From contig DATAEE010000141.1 in NCBI GenBank assembly GCA_036258175.1, forward strand, positions 78,708 through 142,707: a stretch of 64,000 nt of DNA. The letters run 5' to 3'. The position numbers and the translations under genes were made by a program. The notes below the pieces were generated by a model. It was not told the DNA's origin. It saw nothing but the letters and a program-made list of their open reading frames with translations, and made no database searches. The stretch comes from DATAEE01 sp036258175. GTDB taxonomy: Bacteria; Acidobacteriota; Vicinamibacteria; Vicinamibacterales; 2-12-FULL-66-21. Shown here one piece after another: positions 50,635 through 58,792 of this stretch. Position 1 is the first letter of the stretch, and each line of letters begins with the position of its first letter.

Positions 50635-52853
50635 TCACAGCTGAAACCATCGAGCGCCACGGCTTGACCACCGAGGAATACGACCGGATCGTGAAGACGC
50701 TCGGACGCGAGCCGAGCCTCACTGAGCTCGGTATCTTCTCCGTGATGTGGTCGGAGCACTGCAGCTATAAGAGCTCGCGGGTTCATCTGAAGAAGCTGCC
50801 GACCCGCGGCCGGCGCGTCCTCCAGGGACCGGGCGAGAATGCGGGCGCCGTCGATATCGGCGACGGTCTCGCGGCGGTTTTCAAGATCGAATCCCACAAC
50901 CATCCGTCGTTTATTGAGCCCTATCAGGGCGCCGCGACGGGCGTCGGCGGCATCATCCGCGACATCTTCACGATGGGCGCACGGCCGGTCGCGTTGATGA
51001 ACTCGCTGCGGTTTGGATCGCTCGACGGGCCGCGCGGTGCGCACATGCGTCGGCTCGTCGAAGGCGTGGTCGCGGGCATCTCCGGGTACGGCAACAGTAT
51101 CGGCATCGCCACCGTCGGCGGCGAGGTCGTCTTCGACGAGTGTTATGCCGGCAATCCGCTGGTCAACGTTTTCTGCCTCGGTCTCTCCAGCGCCGAGGGC
51201 CTGGTGAAAGGTCGCGCGGGCGGCGAGGGCAACGCCGTGTACTACGTCGGCGCGAAGACCGGCAGGGATGGCATCCATGGCGCGACGATGGCGTCCGCCG
51301 AGTTCGACGAGACATCCGCGGAGAAACGGCCAGCCGTGCAGGTCGGCGACCCCTTCATGGAAAAGCTGCTCCTCGAGGCGTGTCTCGAGCTGATGGCCAC
51401 CGACTCGCTCATCGGCGTACAGGATATGGGCGCAGCCGGACTAACTTGTTCGACGTCCGAGATGGGCGCGCGGGGCGGTGTCGGGATCGAAATTGACGTA
51501 TCGCTCGTTCCGCAGCGCGAAACCGGTATGACTCCCTACGAGATCATGCTGTCGGAATCGCAGGAACGCATGCTCCTCGTCGTCAAACGCGGCCGCGAGG
51601 CGGACGTCGAACGCATCTTCGAGAAGTGGGATCTTCACGCGGTCAGGATCGGTCACGTGACCGGAGACGGGTTGCTTCGGGTAAAAGAGCGCGGAGCAAT
51701 CGTTGCCGAGATTCCCAACCGCGCGCTCGTGGACGATGCACCGATCTACGTGCGGCCGACGAAGCGGCCGTCCTACCTGGACGACGCCCAACGGATCGAT
51801 ATCGGAGGGTTGAACCTGGCGGAGGCGCGCGCGGCGCTCGTCGCGCTTCTCAGTTCCCCGACGATCGCGAGCAAGCGCTGGGTCTACCGGCAGTACGATC
51901 ACATGATCGGCACGAGCAGCATCGTCCGCGACGGGTTCGGCGCTGGCGTAATCAGGGTGAAAGGGACTCCCCGCGCGCTCGCCGTTTCGGTCGACGGTAA
52001 CGGGCGGTACTGCTATCTCGATCCGCGCCGCGGCGCTGCGCTGGCGGTGGCGGAGGCGGCACGCAACGTGGCCTGTGCCGGCGCCACGCCGATCGGCGCG
52101 ACGAACTGCTTGAACTTCGGCAACCCCGAACGACCCGAGATCATGTGGCAGTTTGCCGAAGCGGTCGAAGGGATCCGCGAAGCCTGTGAAGCCCTGGAGG
52201 TCCCGATTACCGGCGGGAACGTCAGCCTCTACAACGAGACCGACGGACAGGCGATTTATCCCACGCCGATCATCGGCGTCGTCGGATTGATCGAACGTGC
52301 CGATCGCGCGCTCGGTCGCGCGTTCCGCGGCGCCGGCGCTGACATCGTTCTTCTCGGTGACAGCCTCGGTGAACTCGGCGCCAGTGAGTATCTCAAGATG
52401 CTTCATGGACTCGCGAAGGGCGTCCCGCCGGCGCTTGACCTCGGCCGCGAGCGCGCGCTGCAGCGCCTCCTTGCGCAAGCCGTGGATCGGGGACTCCTGC
52501 AGTCGGCGCAGGATTGTTCCGACGGCGGGTTTGCAATCGCGCTCGCCGAGTGCGCGTTCGACACCGGCGGCATAGGGACGGAGGTCGACCTGCCGGACGC
52601 AGGGGGCGAGATCGCCACGCTCTTCGGCGAGTCCGCCTCGCGGGCGATCGTGTCGGTGTCACCGGGATCGAGTTCAGCACTTCTCGAGTTGGCGCGCGCG
52701 GCTGGCGTGCCGGCGCGCATCATCGGGAAGACAGGCGGCAGCCGTTTGAGGATTACCATTGAAGGGAAGCAAGCGATCGACATTGCTGTTGCCGAGGCTG
52801 AGCAGATCTGGACGGCGGGACTGGCGAAACACTTTGCGTCTCGGGCCGCGTAG
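50631..52853 (+). CDS. purL: Phosphoribosylformylglycinamidine synthase subunit PurL
   Basis: The 740-residue synthetase subunit of the three-part enzyme has MWSEHCSYKSSRVHLK, GPGENAGAVDIGDGLAAVFKIESHNHPS (in part), GVGGIIRDIFTMGARP, DMGAAGLTCSTSEMGARG, RWVYRQYDHMIGTSSI, NCLNFGNPERPEIMWQF and GNVSLYNETDG. The length is normal for the small-PurL type that needs PurS and PurQ. The start is the ATG in the ATGA overlap with purQ. Confidence 0.96.
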   Translation: MITAETIERHGLTTEEYDRIVKTLGREPSLTELGIFSVMWSEHCSYKSSRVHLKKLPTRGRRVLQGPGENAGAVDIGDGLAAVFKIESHNHPSFIEPYQGAATGVGGIIRDIFTMGARPVALMNSLRFGSLDGPRGAHMRRLVEGVVAGISGYGNSIGIATVGGEVVFDECYAGNPLVNVFCLGLSSAEGLVKGRAGGEGNAVYYVGAKTGRDGIHGATMASAEFDETSAEKRPAVQVGDPFMEKLLLEACLELMATDSLIGVQDMGAAGLTCSTSEMGARGGVGIEIDVSLVPQRETGMTPYEIMLSESQERMLLVVKRGREADVERIFEKWDLHAVRIGHVTGDGLLRVKERGAIVAEIPNRALVDDAPIYVRPTKRPSYLDDAQRIDIGGLNLAEARAALVALLSSPTIASKRWVYRQYDHMIGTSSIVRDGFGAGVIRVKGTPRALAVSVDGNGRYCYLDPRRGAALAVAEAARNVACAGATPIGATNCLNFGNPERPEIMWQFAEAVEGIREACEALEVPITGGNVSLYNETDGQAIYPTPIIGVVGLIERADRALGRAFRGAGADIVLLGDSLGELGASEYLKMLHGLAKGVPPALDLGRERALQRLLAQAVDRGLLQSAQDCSDGGFAIALAECAFDTGGIGTEVDLPDAGGEIATLFGESASRAIVSVSPGSSSALLELARAAGVPARIIGKTGGSRLRITIEGKQAIDIAVAEAEQIWTAGLAKHFASRAA

Positions 52854-52881
52854 CCGATAGCGGAAGACGTTAGAGCTAGGT

Positions 52882-52947
52882 GTTGGAATCAGCGCGCCGA
52901 GCGACAGCGAGGCGTGGCAGGCCGTGGGGGTGGGGCCCCACGCCAAA
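52882..52947. repeat. 66-bp element, copy 2 (between purL and purF)
   Basis: This is the partner of 49580-49645. Its stem is GCCGTGGGG (52921-52929) with CCCCACGCC (52936-52944), one pair mismatched. It is not translated here in a long frame and ends 7 bases before the purF ATG, so it occupies the leader of that gene. Confidence 0.85.
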
Positions 52948-52954
52948 CTGAAAA

Positions 52955-54358
52955 ATGGACAAATTCCGCGAAGAGTGCGGCGTTTTCGGCATTTACAACC
53001 ACACAGAGGCGGCCAACCTCACGTACCTGGGGCTGTACGCCCTGCAGCATCGCGGCCAGGAGAGCGCGGGAATCGTCGCAAGCGACGGTCAGCGGCTCCG
53101 CGCCGCCCGGGCGATGGGCCACGTCGCCGACGCGTTCGACGAGCGGGCGCTCGCCGGGCTCCCCGGCACTTCCGCGATCGGCCACGTGCGCTATTCCACC
53201 GCTGGCGAGAGCAAGCTCGAAAACGCGCAGCCGTTTCTGATCGACTGCTCCCACGGCGAGATCGCAATCTGCCACAACGGCAACCTCGTCAATGCGCAGG
53301 AACTGAGAGAAGAACTCGTTGGTCAGGGGTCGATCTTCCAGACCACGAGCGACACGGAGGTGCTGCTGCACTTGTATGCACGGTCGAAAGCGGCAACGAT
53401 CGAAGAAGCGCTCGTCGAGTCGCTTTCACAGGCGCGTGGTGCGTTCTCGCTTGCATTCCTCACGAAGGATCGACTCATCGCGGTCCGCGACCCGCACGGT
53501 TTTCGGCCGCTTTGCATCGGCCGGCTCGGCGACGCGATCATCGTCTGCTCGGAGACCTGCGCGCTCGATCTGATCGGCGCGACTTACGTTCGCGATGTCG
53601 AGCCGGGCGAGGTCTTCATCGTCGGTCCCGCAGGCGTCAAGTCCGTTCACCCGTTCGGCGCAGCGCGGCTGGCGCACTGCGTCTTCGAGCACGTGTATTT
53701 CTCCCGCCCGGACAGTTACGTATTCGGCGAGAGCGTCAACGAAGTCCGGACGACTCTAGGCCGCCAGCTGGCTCGTGAAGCACCCGTCGTGGCGGACGTC
53801 GTCGTTCCGATTCCCGACTCCGGTGTTTGCGCGGCAATTGGATTCGCGGAGGAATCCCAGCTGCCGCTGCAAATGGGGCTGATCCGCAATCATTACGTCG
53901 GCAGGACCTTCATCCAGCCGGCGCAGTCAATCCGGCATTTCAACGTCAAGGTGAAGCTCAATCCGGTGCGGAGCATCCTGGACGGCAAGCGCGTGGTGCT
54001 TGTGGACGACTCGATCGTCCGCGGGACGACGAGCCGGAAGATTGTCGGCATGGTCCGCAGCGCTGGAGCGCGCGAAGTTCACATGCGAATCAGCTGTCCG
54101 CCGACCATTTCGCCGTGCTTTTACGGTGTGGATACGCCCCGGCGGTCAGAACTGATCGCCGCCACGCACTCGGTGGATGACATTTGCGAGTACATCGGCG
54201 CCGACAGCCTGTCGTACCTCAGCCTCGAAGGTCTGCTCGGCGCGGTCGGGCAGAAACGCGGATCGTATTGTTCGTCCTGTTACACCGGCGAGTATCCTGT
54301 CGAATTCCCGCGCGACGAGAAGGCGTACTTGCAGCTCGCGCTGAAACTGGCCGACTGA
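52955..54358 (+). CDS. purF: Amidophosphoribosyltransferase
   Basis: The first committed enzyme of purine synthesis makes phosphoribosylamine from PRPP and glutamine. The 467-residue class-II protein has a short propeptide MDKFREE before the nucleophile Cys8 (ECGVFGIYNH), YALQHRGQESAGI, GHVRYSTAG, HNGNLVN, and the PRPP loop VVLVDDSIVRGTTSRKIV. C-terminal cysteines (SYCSSCYTGEYP) indicate the iron-sulfur type as in Bacillus. The ATG lies just after the 66-bp element and has no strong ribosome site. Confidence 0.96.
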   Translation: MDKFREECGVFGIYNHTEAANLTYLGLYALQHRGQESAGIVASDGQRLRAARAMGHVADAFDERALAGLPGTSAIGHVRYSTAGESKLENAQPFLIDCSHGEIAICHNGNLVNAQELREELVGQGSIFQTTSDTEVLLHLYARSKAATIEEALVESLSQARGAFSLAFLTKDRLIAVRDPHGFRPLCIGRLGDAIIVCSETCALDLIGATYVRDVEPGEVFIVGPAGVKSVHPFGAARLAHCVFEHVYFSRPDSYVFGESVNEVRTTLGRQLAREAPVVADVVVPIPDSGVCAAIGFAEESQLPLQMGLIRNHYVGRTFIQPAQSIRHFNVKVKLNPVRSILDGKRVVLVDDSIVRGTTSRKIVGMVRSAGAREVHMRISCPPTISPCFYGVDTPRRSELIAATHSVDDICEYIGADSLSYLSLEGLLGAVGQKRGSYCSSCYTGEYPVEFPRDEKAYLQLALKLAD

Positions 54359-54375
54359 CACCGCCCGCCCTCCTG

Positions 54376-55554
54376 ATGTCGTTGAGTATCGTTCTGGCCG
54401 TCGCCATTTCCGCCCTCGCGGCGCAGGAGCCCAAGGCCGAGGCGATTTCCGCCACGCAGGTCAGAAGCGCAATCGATCGCCTGGGCGACCTCGATTTTTC
54501 TTCGCGCATGAAAGCGGCTCAAACCGTCCGACGCGCGCCGCCGGCGGTCGCGTCGCCCGCGCTCATCGACGCCGTATCGTCGCACGCGGATGGATACGTG
54601 CGTTTCAAGTCGCTCGTGCTGCTCGCCGGCTTCAACGACCCGCGGGCGAAGTCGCTGATGCTCGCCGCGCTCAAGGACCCGAACGATCGCTTGCGCTCTA
54701 CCGCGTACTCGTATTTCGAGGACCACCCGTCGCCGGAGTCGCTCGGTGTAATGCTGCCCGCGTTCGAGCGTGAGCCATCGGAATTCGTGCGGCCCGCACT
54801 GACCCGAGCGCTCGCAGCGGCGTCGATGGCGCCCGCCACAAAGACCGCCCTGGATGGCGTCCAACGCGTGATGCGCGGCGCCGTGACGCGCGGGCAGGAC
54901 TTCTTCAGGAGCATCGCGATCGAAGCGCTCGGAGACCATAAGGCGGCGTATGCCCTGCCAGACATCGTTACAGTTGCGGCCGTTGAAGGCCCACTGCAGG
55001 ACGACGCGGCGGTTGCGATCGGGAAGATTGGAGACAAGAAAGGCTTGGAGACGCTCGCCGGCCTTCAGCGAACCGCACCGCGCAACGTGCAGCCCACGAT
55101 CGCGGCGGGGATCTGCCTGCTGGGCGTGAACTGCGGGTCGCACGTCGGGTACCTCATCGAAACGCTGCGCTTTTCGGTGAAGGAGGTCGGGTATCAGGAA
55201 CTACTGCGGAGCTCCGCGAACGGATTGGGCGCCGTGGCGGCGGCGGGGAACATTGACGCGCTTGCCGCGCTGTTCGACGTAGGTATTCCGTCCCGCGATC
55301 CGGCACGTGCGCCGATCGCGCTTGCCATCGGCATGGTCGCCATTCGCAATCCGGCCCTGATGCTGAAGTGGCTCGAATCGCGCGCGGACCTGGCGGATGC
55401 GACGGCCCTTCTCGCGGAAGCGTTCGACATGCTCGAGGAGCACTACGAGGAGGAGCGGTTCTTTGTGACCGTTCGCCGGGAGTATTGGCGTGCCCCGGAA
55501 GGCTCCGCCACACGTAAGGTGGCCGCTGCCCTCATCGGCAAGCTCGAGTTCTGA
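54376..55554 (+). CDS. Secreted HEAT-repeat-like protein
   Basis: The product has 392 residues from the ATG 17 bases after the purF stop. Residues 1-16 (MSLSIVLAVAISALAA) form a short signal peptide. The rest is made of repeated helical hairpins (ALIDAVSSHADGYVRFKSLVLLAG, LMLAALKDPNDRLRSTAYSY, IAIEALGDHKAAYALPDIV), typical of HEAT or armadillo-like repeats. No enzyme motif is present. It sits inside the purine operon and overlaps purM by one base (TGATG), although an exported scaffold has no obvious link to purine synthesis. Confidence 0.78.
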   Translation: MSLSIVLAVAISALAAQEPKAEAISATQVRSAIDRLGDLDFSSRMKAAQTVRRAPPAVASPALIDAVSSHADGYVRFKSLVLLAGFNDPRAKSLMLAALKDPNDRLRSTAYSYFEDHPSPESLGVMLPAFEREPSEFVRPALTRALAAASMAPATKTALDGVQRVMRGAVTRGQDFFRSIAIEALGDHKAAYALPDIVTVAAVEGPLQDDAAVAIGKIGDKKGLETLAGLQRTAPRNVQPTIAAGICLLGVNCGSHVGYLIETLRFSVKEVGYQELLRSSANGLGAVAAAGNIDALAALFDVGIPSRDPARAPIALAIGMVAIRNPALMLKWLESRADLADATALLAEAFDMLEEHYEEERFFVTVRREYWRAPEGSATRKVAAALIGKLEF

Positions 55555-56573
55555 TGGACTACAAGCAGTCCGGCGTCGATATCGAAGCGGGCAACGAAGT
55601 CGTCCGCCGCATCCGCGCGCTTGCGCGGAGCACCTTTACGCCCGCCGTGCTGTCCGAGATTGGGTCCTTCGGAGGCCTGTTTCGCCTGCCGCCTGACGCT
55701 GGCGATCGCGTGCTCGTGGCGAGCGCTGACGGCGTCGGCACGAAGCTCAAGGTAGCGTTTCTCGCCGGCTCGCACGGGACCGTCGGCGTCGATCTCGTGA
55801 ACCACTGCATGAACGACATCCTCGTCCAGGGCGCGTTGCCGCTATTTTTTCTCGATTATCTCGCGACCGGCAGACTTCGTCCTGACGTCGTTGAACGCGT
55901 CATCGAGGGAATGGCGCGGGCATGCCGGGAGAACGGTTGCGCCCTGCTCGGCGGAGAGACTGCCGAGATGCCGGGCTTCTATCAGGAGGGCGAATACGAT
56001 CTCGCGGGGTTCATCGTCGGCATCGTCGAGCGCGCGCGTCTGATAGATGGTTCGCGGATCGCGGCTAGCGATGCGCTCGTCGCGCTGCCGTCGTCTGGAT
56101 TGCACACGAACGGCTACTCGCTCGCCCGGCAGATTGTCTTCGACAGACTGGCGCTGACCGTGGACGCCTACGTCCCCGATATCGGCCGGACGGTCGGTGA
56201 GGCACTGCTCGAGCCGCATCGATCGTACCTGCGTGCGATCCAGCCGTTGCTGCAGGCGGGACTCGTGAAAGGCATGGCGCACATCACCGGCGGTGGTATC
56301 ACTGAAAACCTGCCGCGCATTCTGCCGCCGAATCTGGCCGCTGAAATAAACACGCGATCGTGGTCCATCCCGCCGCTGTTCGAGTGGCTGCGCCGATCGG
56401 GCCAAATCCCGATCGACGACATGCGGCGGACGTTCAACCTTGGTGTCGGCCTGATTGTCGTGTGTTCTGCGTCCGACGCCGGCCGCGTGCTCGAGATGCT
56501 GAAGGACAGCGGAGAGCAGCCGTCGACGATCGGGCGGATTGTTGCTGGCGAGCGGGAGGTTCGCTACACGTGA
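55554..56573 (+). CDS. purM: Phosphoribosylformylglycinamidine cyclo-ligase
   Basis: The enzyme makes AIR. The 339-residue protein has YKQSGVDIEAGNEVVRRI, SADGVGTKLKVAF, DLVNHCMNDILVQGALPLFF, LLGGETAEMPGFYQEGEYDL, LPSSGLHTNGYSLAR and HITGGGITENLPRILP. All family motifs are intact. It is joined by single-base TGATG overlaps to the HEAT gene upstream and purN downstream. Confidence 0.96.
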   Translation: MDYKQSGVDIEAGNEVVRRIRALARSTFTPAVLSEIGSFGGLFRLPPDAGDRVLVASADGVGTKLKVAFLAGSHGTVGVDLVNHCMNDILVQGALPLFFLDYLATGRLRPDVVERVIEGMARACRENGCALLGGETAEMPGFYQEGEYDLAGFIVGIVERARLIDGSRIAASDALVALPSSGLHTNGYSLARQIVFDRLALTVDAYVPDIGRTVGEALLEPHRSYLRAIQPLLQAGLVKGMAHITGGGITENLPRILPPNLAAEINTRSWSIPPLFEWLRRSGQIPIDDMRRTFNLGVGLIVVCSASDAGRVLEMLKDSGEQPSTIGRIVAGEREVRYT

Positions 56574-57187
56574 TGGGGCTCGGCATCCTCATCTCGGGCC
56601 GCGGCAGCAACATGCTGGCGATCATCGACGCCGTCAGGAGCGGACGGCTCGATGCCAGGATCGCGATCATCATATCGAACCGTGCGGACGCGCCGGGACT
56701 CGTGCGCGCCAGGGAAGCAGGGATCGAGACGCTGGTGTGCGACCACCATCAGCACCGCACGCGTGACGACTACGACCGGTTTCTCGCGCACGAGTTGAAG
56801 AAACGAGACGTCACCTACGTCTGCCTTGCCGGTTTCATGCGGCTCCTCGGAAGCGCGTTTCTCTCGGCGTTCCCCAACGCCGTCCTGAACGTGCACCCGT
56901 CGTTGCTCCCCGCCTTTCCCGGCGTCGATGCGCAGCGGCAGGCGCTCGCCCACGGCGTGAAAGTATCGGGCGCAACCGTTCATCTGGTGACCGAGGAGCT
57001 CGACGGCGGGCCCATCATTCTGCAGGCGGCGGTTCCGGTTCTCGAAGACGACACCGTCGAGTCGTTGTCAGCGCGGATCCTGATCGAGGAACATCGCATC
57101 TATCCGGAAGCAATCAGAATGGCGATCTCGGGCGATTGGAAGCTGGACGGGCGCCGGTTTCTCACCAGATCCCAGGCACGAGCCTGA
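56573..57187 (+). CDS. purN: Phosphoribosylglycinamide formyltransferase
   Basis: The folate-dependent enzyme formylates GAR. The 204-residue protein has GILISGRGSNMLAIIDA, IIISNRADAPGLVRARE, VCLAGFMRLLG, NVHPSLLPAFPGVDAQRQAL with catalytic Asn/His, GATVHLVTEELDGGPIILQ and VESLSARILIEEHRIYPEAI. The start ATG overlaps the purM stop. Its 3' end overlaps the convergent ICMT-like gene by 26 bases. Confidence 0.95.
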   Translation: MGLGILISGRGSNMLAIIDAVRSGRLDARIAIIISNRADAPGLVRAREAGIETLVCDHHQHRTRDDYDRFLAHELKKRDVTYVCLAGFMRLLGSAFLSAFPNAVLNVHPSLLPAFPGVDAQRQALAHGVKVSGATVHLVTEELDGGPIILQAAVPVLEDDTVESLSARILIEEHRIYPEAIRMAISGDWKLDGRRFLTRSQARA

Positions 57188-57833
57188 AGCGTACTCGCTC
57201 CGAGTACTCGCGGTAACCTTCCAGGTTCTCCTTCAGGAACGCATCCTCGAAAAACACGCGCCTCAGGACCAGGCCGGCGAAGATCATTGCGGGAAGAAGC
57301 GCAGCGAACGATCCAAGCAGCAGCGCGCCGCCGATAGCGAGGATGGTCATCCCTGCATAGCCCGGGTGCCGGATGATTGCATACGGCCCTCGATCGACGA
57401 CCTTGTGCCCGCGCTCCCGCTGAACGCGGACGTTCGGTGAGAAAAAGCGATTCGCCGACATCGAGCGCATCGGAAGCCAGGCGCCGAGGGCAAACAAGAT
57501 GAGGCCAGCGATGTGCAGCGTGCGAGGCACGTCGTCACTCCAATGGAAGCGGCCGACGTCGAGGAGCGCCACCATCATCGTGGCGAGCGCTGACAGGCGC
57601 ATGAAGGCGAGCGCCACCGGATCGGCGCTGGGTCCGCCCGGTCGAAAACGCTCACGCCTCAGGTCCGGATCGAGCACGAAGAACGCGTAGGTCAGGATCC
57701 CGGCCCAGACAAGGAGGTAGGCCCACATCCACGGGAGGTCGGTTCGGCCGGTGATGAGGACGAAACTGCCGATGAAGGCCGCATTGGCGGCCATCCATCG
57801 CCAGAGGCGAGACCACACAAGGAGCATACCCAT
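57162..57833 (-). CDS. Membrane methyltransferase, ICMT/PEMT-like
   Basis: The 223-residue membrane protein has about five hydrophobic segments and the C-terminal signature of isoprenylcysteine and phospholipid methyltransferases: ERGHKVVDRGPYAIIRHPGYAG and EDAFLKENLEGYREYSERVRFR. It probably uses SAM at the membrane; the acceptor is unknown. The ATG is directly preceded by an 18-base AT-rich palindrome, so dedicated control is likely. Its 3' end overlaps purN on the other strand. Confidence 0.87.
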   Translation of the reverse strand: MGMLLVWSRLWRWMAANAAFIGSFVLITGRTDLPWMWAYLLVWAGILTYAFFVLDPDLRRERFRPGGPSADPVALAFMRLSALATMMVALLDVGRFHWSDDVPRTLHIAGLILFALGAWLPMRSMSANRFFSPNVRVQRERGHKVVDRGPYAIIRHPGYAGMTILAIGGALLLGSFAALLPAMIFAGLVLRRVFFEDAFLKENLEGYREYSERVRFRLVPGIW

Positions 57834-57837
57834 CCGT

Positions 57838-57855
57838 ATTTTGATATATCAAAAT
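57838..57855. promoter_or_regulatory. 18-bp perfect palindrome, probable operator
   Basis: ATTTTGATATATCAAAAT is a perfect palindrome and strikingly AT-rich in this GC-rich genome. It ends 5 bases from the start codon of the ICMT-like gene on the minus strand, covering the ribosome-site region. The half site TTGAT...ATCAA resembles operators of small winged-helix repressors (ArsR or MarR-like), but no such regulator is in the window. Confidence 0.65.
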
Positions 57856-57857
57856 AT

Positions 57858-57879
57858 GTTGTTTAGTCAATCAAACAAC
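57858..57879 (-). terminator. Possible 3' hairpin of the metallophosphoesterase gene
   Basis: GTTGTTT (57858-57864) and AAACAAC (57873-57879) are perfect inverted repeats around an 8-base loop and overlap the stop codon of the metallophosphoesterase gene. The stem is weak and AT-rich and there is no clear T-run, so the terminator role is tentative. Confidence 0.35.
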
Positions 57880-58734
57880 CGGAATCGACCGGGATTCGAG
57901 CTCGACGATCGCCACTTCGGGCGGACAGTTCAGGCGGACTGGAAGGTAGACCGTGCCGATGCCGCGGCTGACGAAGATTGACGTGTTCTCACGCCGGCCG
58001 GCGCCGGCGATGACGGGGAATCTGCGCGCGGCGATAGGACCGACGCCGGGAACCACGATTTGCCCGCCATGCGTGTGGCCGGAGAACACCGCGCCGACGT
58101 TCAGCGATGCCGCCTCGATCAGGCGCCGTGGATCGTGGGCCAGCAGAATGGTCGTGGCGGTCGCGCCGCGAAGGACCCGGGCGATGTGTTCGATCCGGCG
58201 CGTCCAATACCGAATTCCCGCGATTTCAAGCGGCTCTCCGCGGATCGTCACACGCGTGCGCGCGTCTCTGAGCACCGTGAACCCGCGCGCCGTCAGTGCT
58301 TCCGGCATGTCGCGGTCATCGTCATGATTGCCGAGGATCGCGAACACGCCATGCGGCGCGGTTAGCGGCGCAAGCAGCTCCGCCGACCCGCCAACGTAGC
58401 CGCGATCGCCTTTCGTCTCGGCGTCACCGCCCCACGTCACGTAGTCGCCGCCGAGGATGATGAGATCCGGACGTTCCTGAAGCGTGAGGCGTACGGCCGC
58501 TTCAATGTCCTCGGCCGGTACCGACCGGCTGAAATGCGTGTCGGTGACGAGCGCCACGCGAAGCCCGTTCAGCGCGTCGGGCAGGCCCGAGATGGGGAGC
58601 GAAGCGCGCGTGATCTGGAGGCGGTGACGCTCATAGAAGTATCCGTAGCCGGCGCTGCCGACGAGGAGACCGACGCTCGTGCCGATCGCCCCTTTGAGCA
58701 CGACGCGGCGGGAGACCTTCCGTTCCTGCAGCAT
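57871..58734 (-). CDS. Metallophosphoesterase with Tat-like signal
   Basis: The 287-residue protein begins with a twin-arginine-like leader (SRRVVLKGAIGTSVGLLVGS), which would export or anchor it folded. The calcineurin-like metal motifs follow in order: DTHFS (~64), GGDYV (~94), GNHDDD (~135), a late histidine in LLAHDPR, and GHTHGGQ (~215). The family cleaves phosphodiesters such as UDP-diacylglucosamine or nucleic acids; the substrate is unknown. It is divergent from tyrS with a 58-base gap. Confidence 0.9.
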   Translation of the reverse strand: MLQERKVSRRVVLKGAIGTSVGLLVGSAGYGYFYERHRLQITRASLPISGLPDALNGLRVALVTDTHFSRSVPAEDIEAAVRLTLQERPDLIILGGDYVTWGGDAETKGDRGYVGGSAELLAPLTAPHGVFAILGNHDDDRDMPEALTARGFTVLRDARTRVTIRGEPLEIAGIRYWTRRIEHIARVLRGATATTILLAHDPRRLIEAASLNVGAVFSGHTHGGQIVVPGVGPIAARRFPVIAGAGRRENTSIFVSRGIGTVYLPVRLNCPPEVAIVELESRSIPVV

Positions 58735-58792
58735 GAGTGGGCCACGGTATGGTAGCAGGTCAGTCGTGATACTTTCTGATTCCGAACGTCTA

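Noticed and set aside
57858..57879. Confident intrinsic terminator after the metallophosphoesterase
   Set aside because: The stem is only 7 A-T-rich pairs without a T-run, so it is listed at low confidence and not used as evidence of an operon end.
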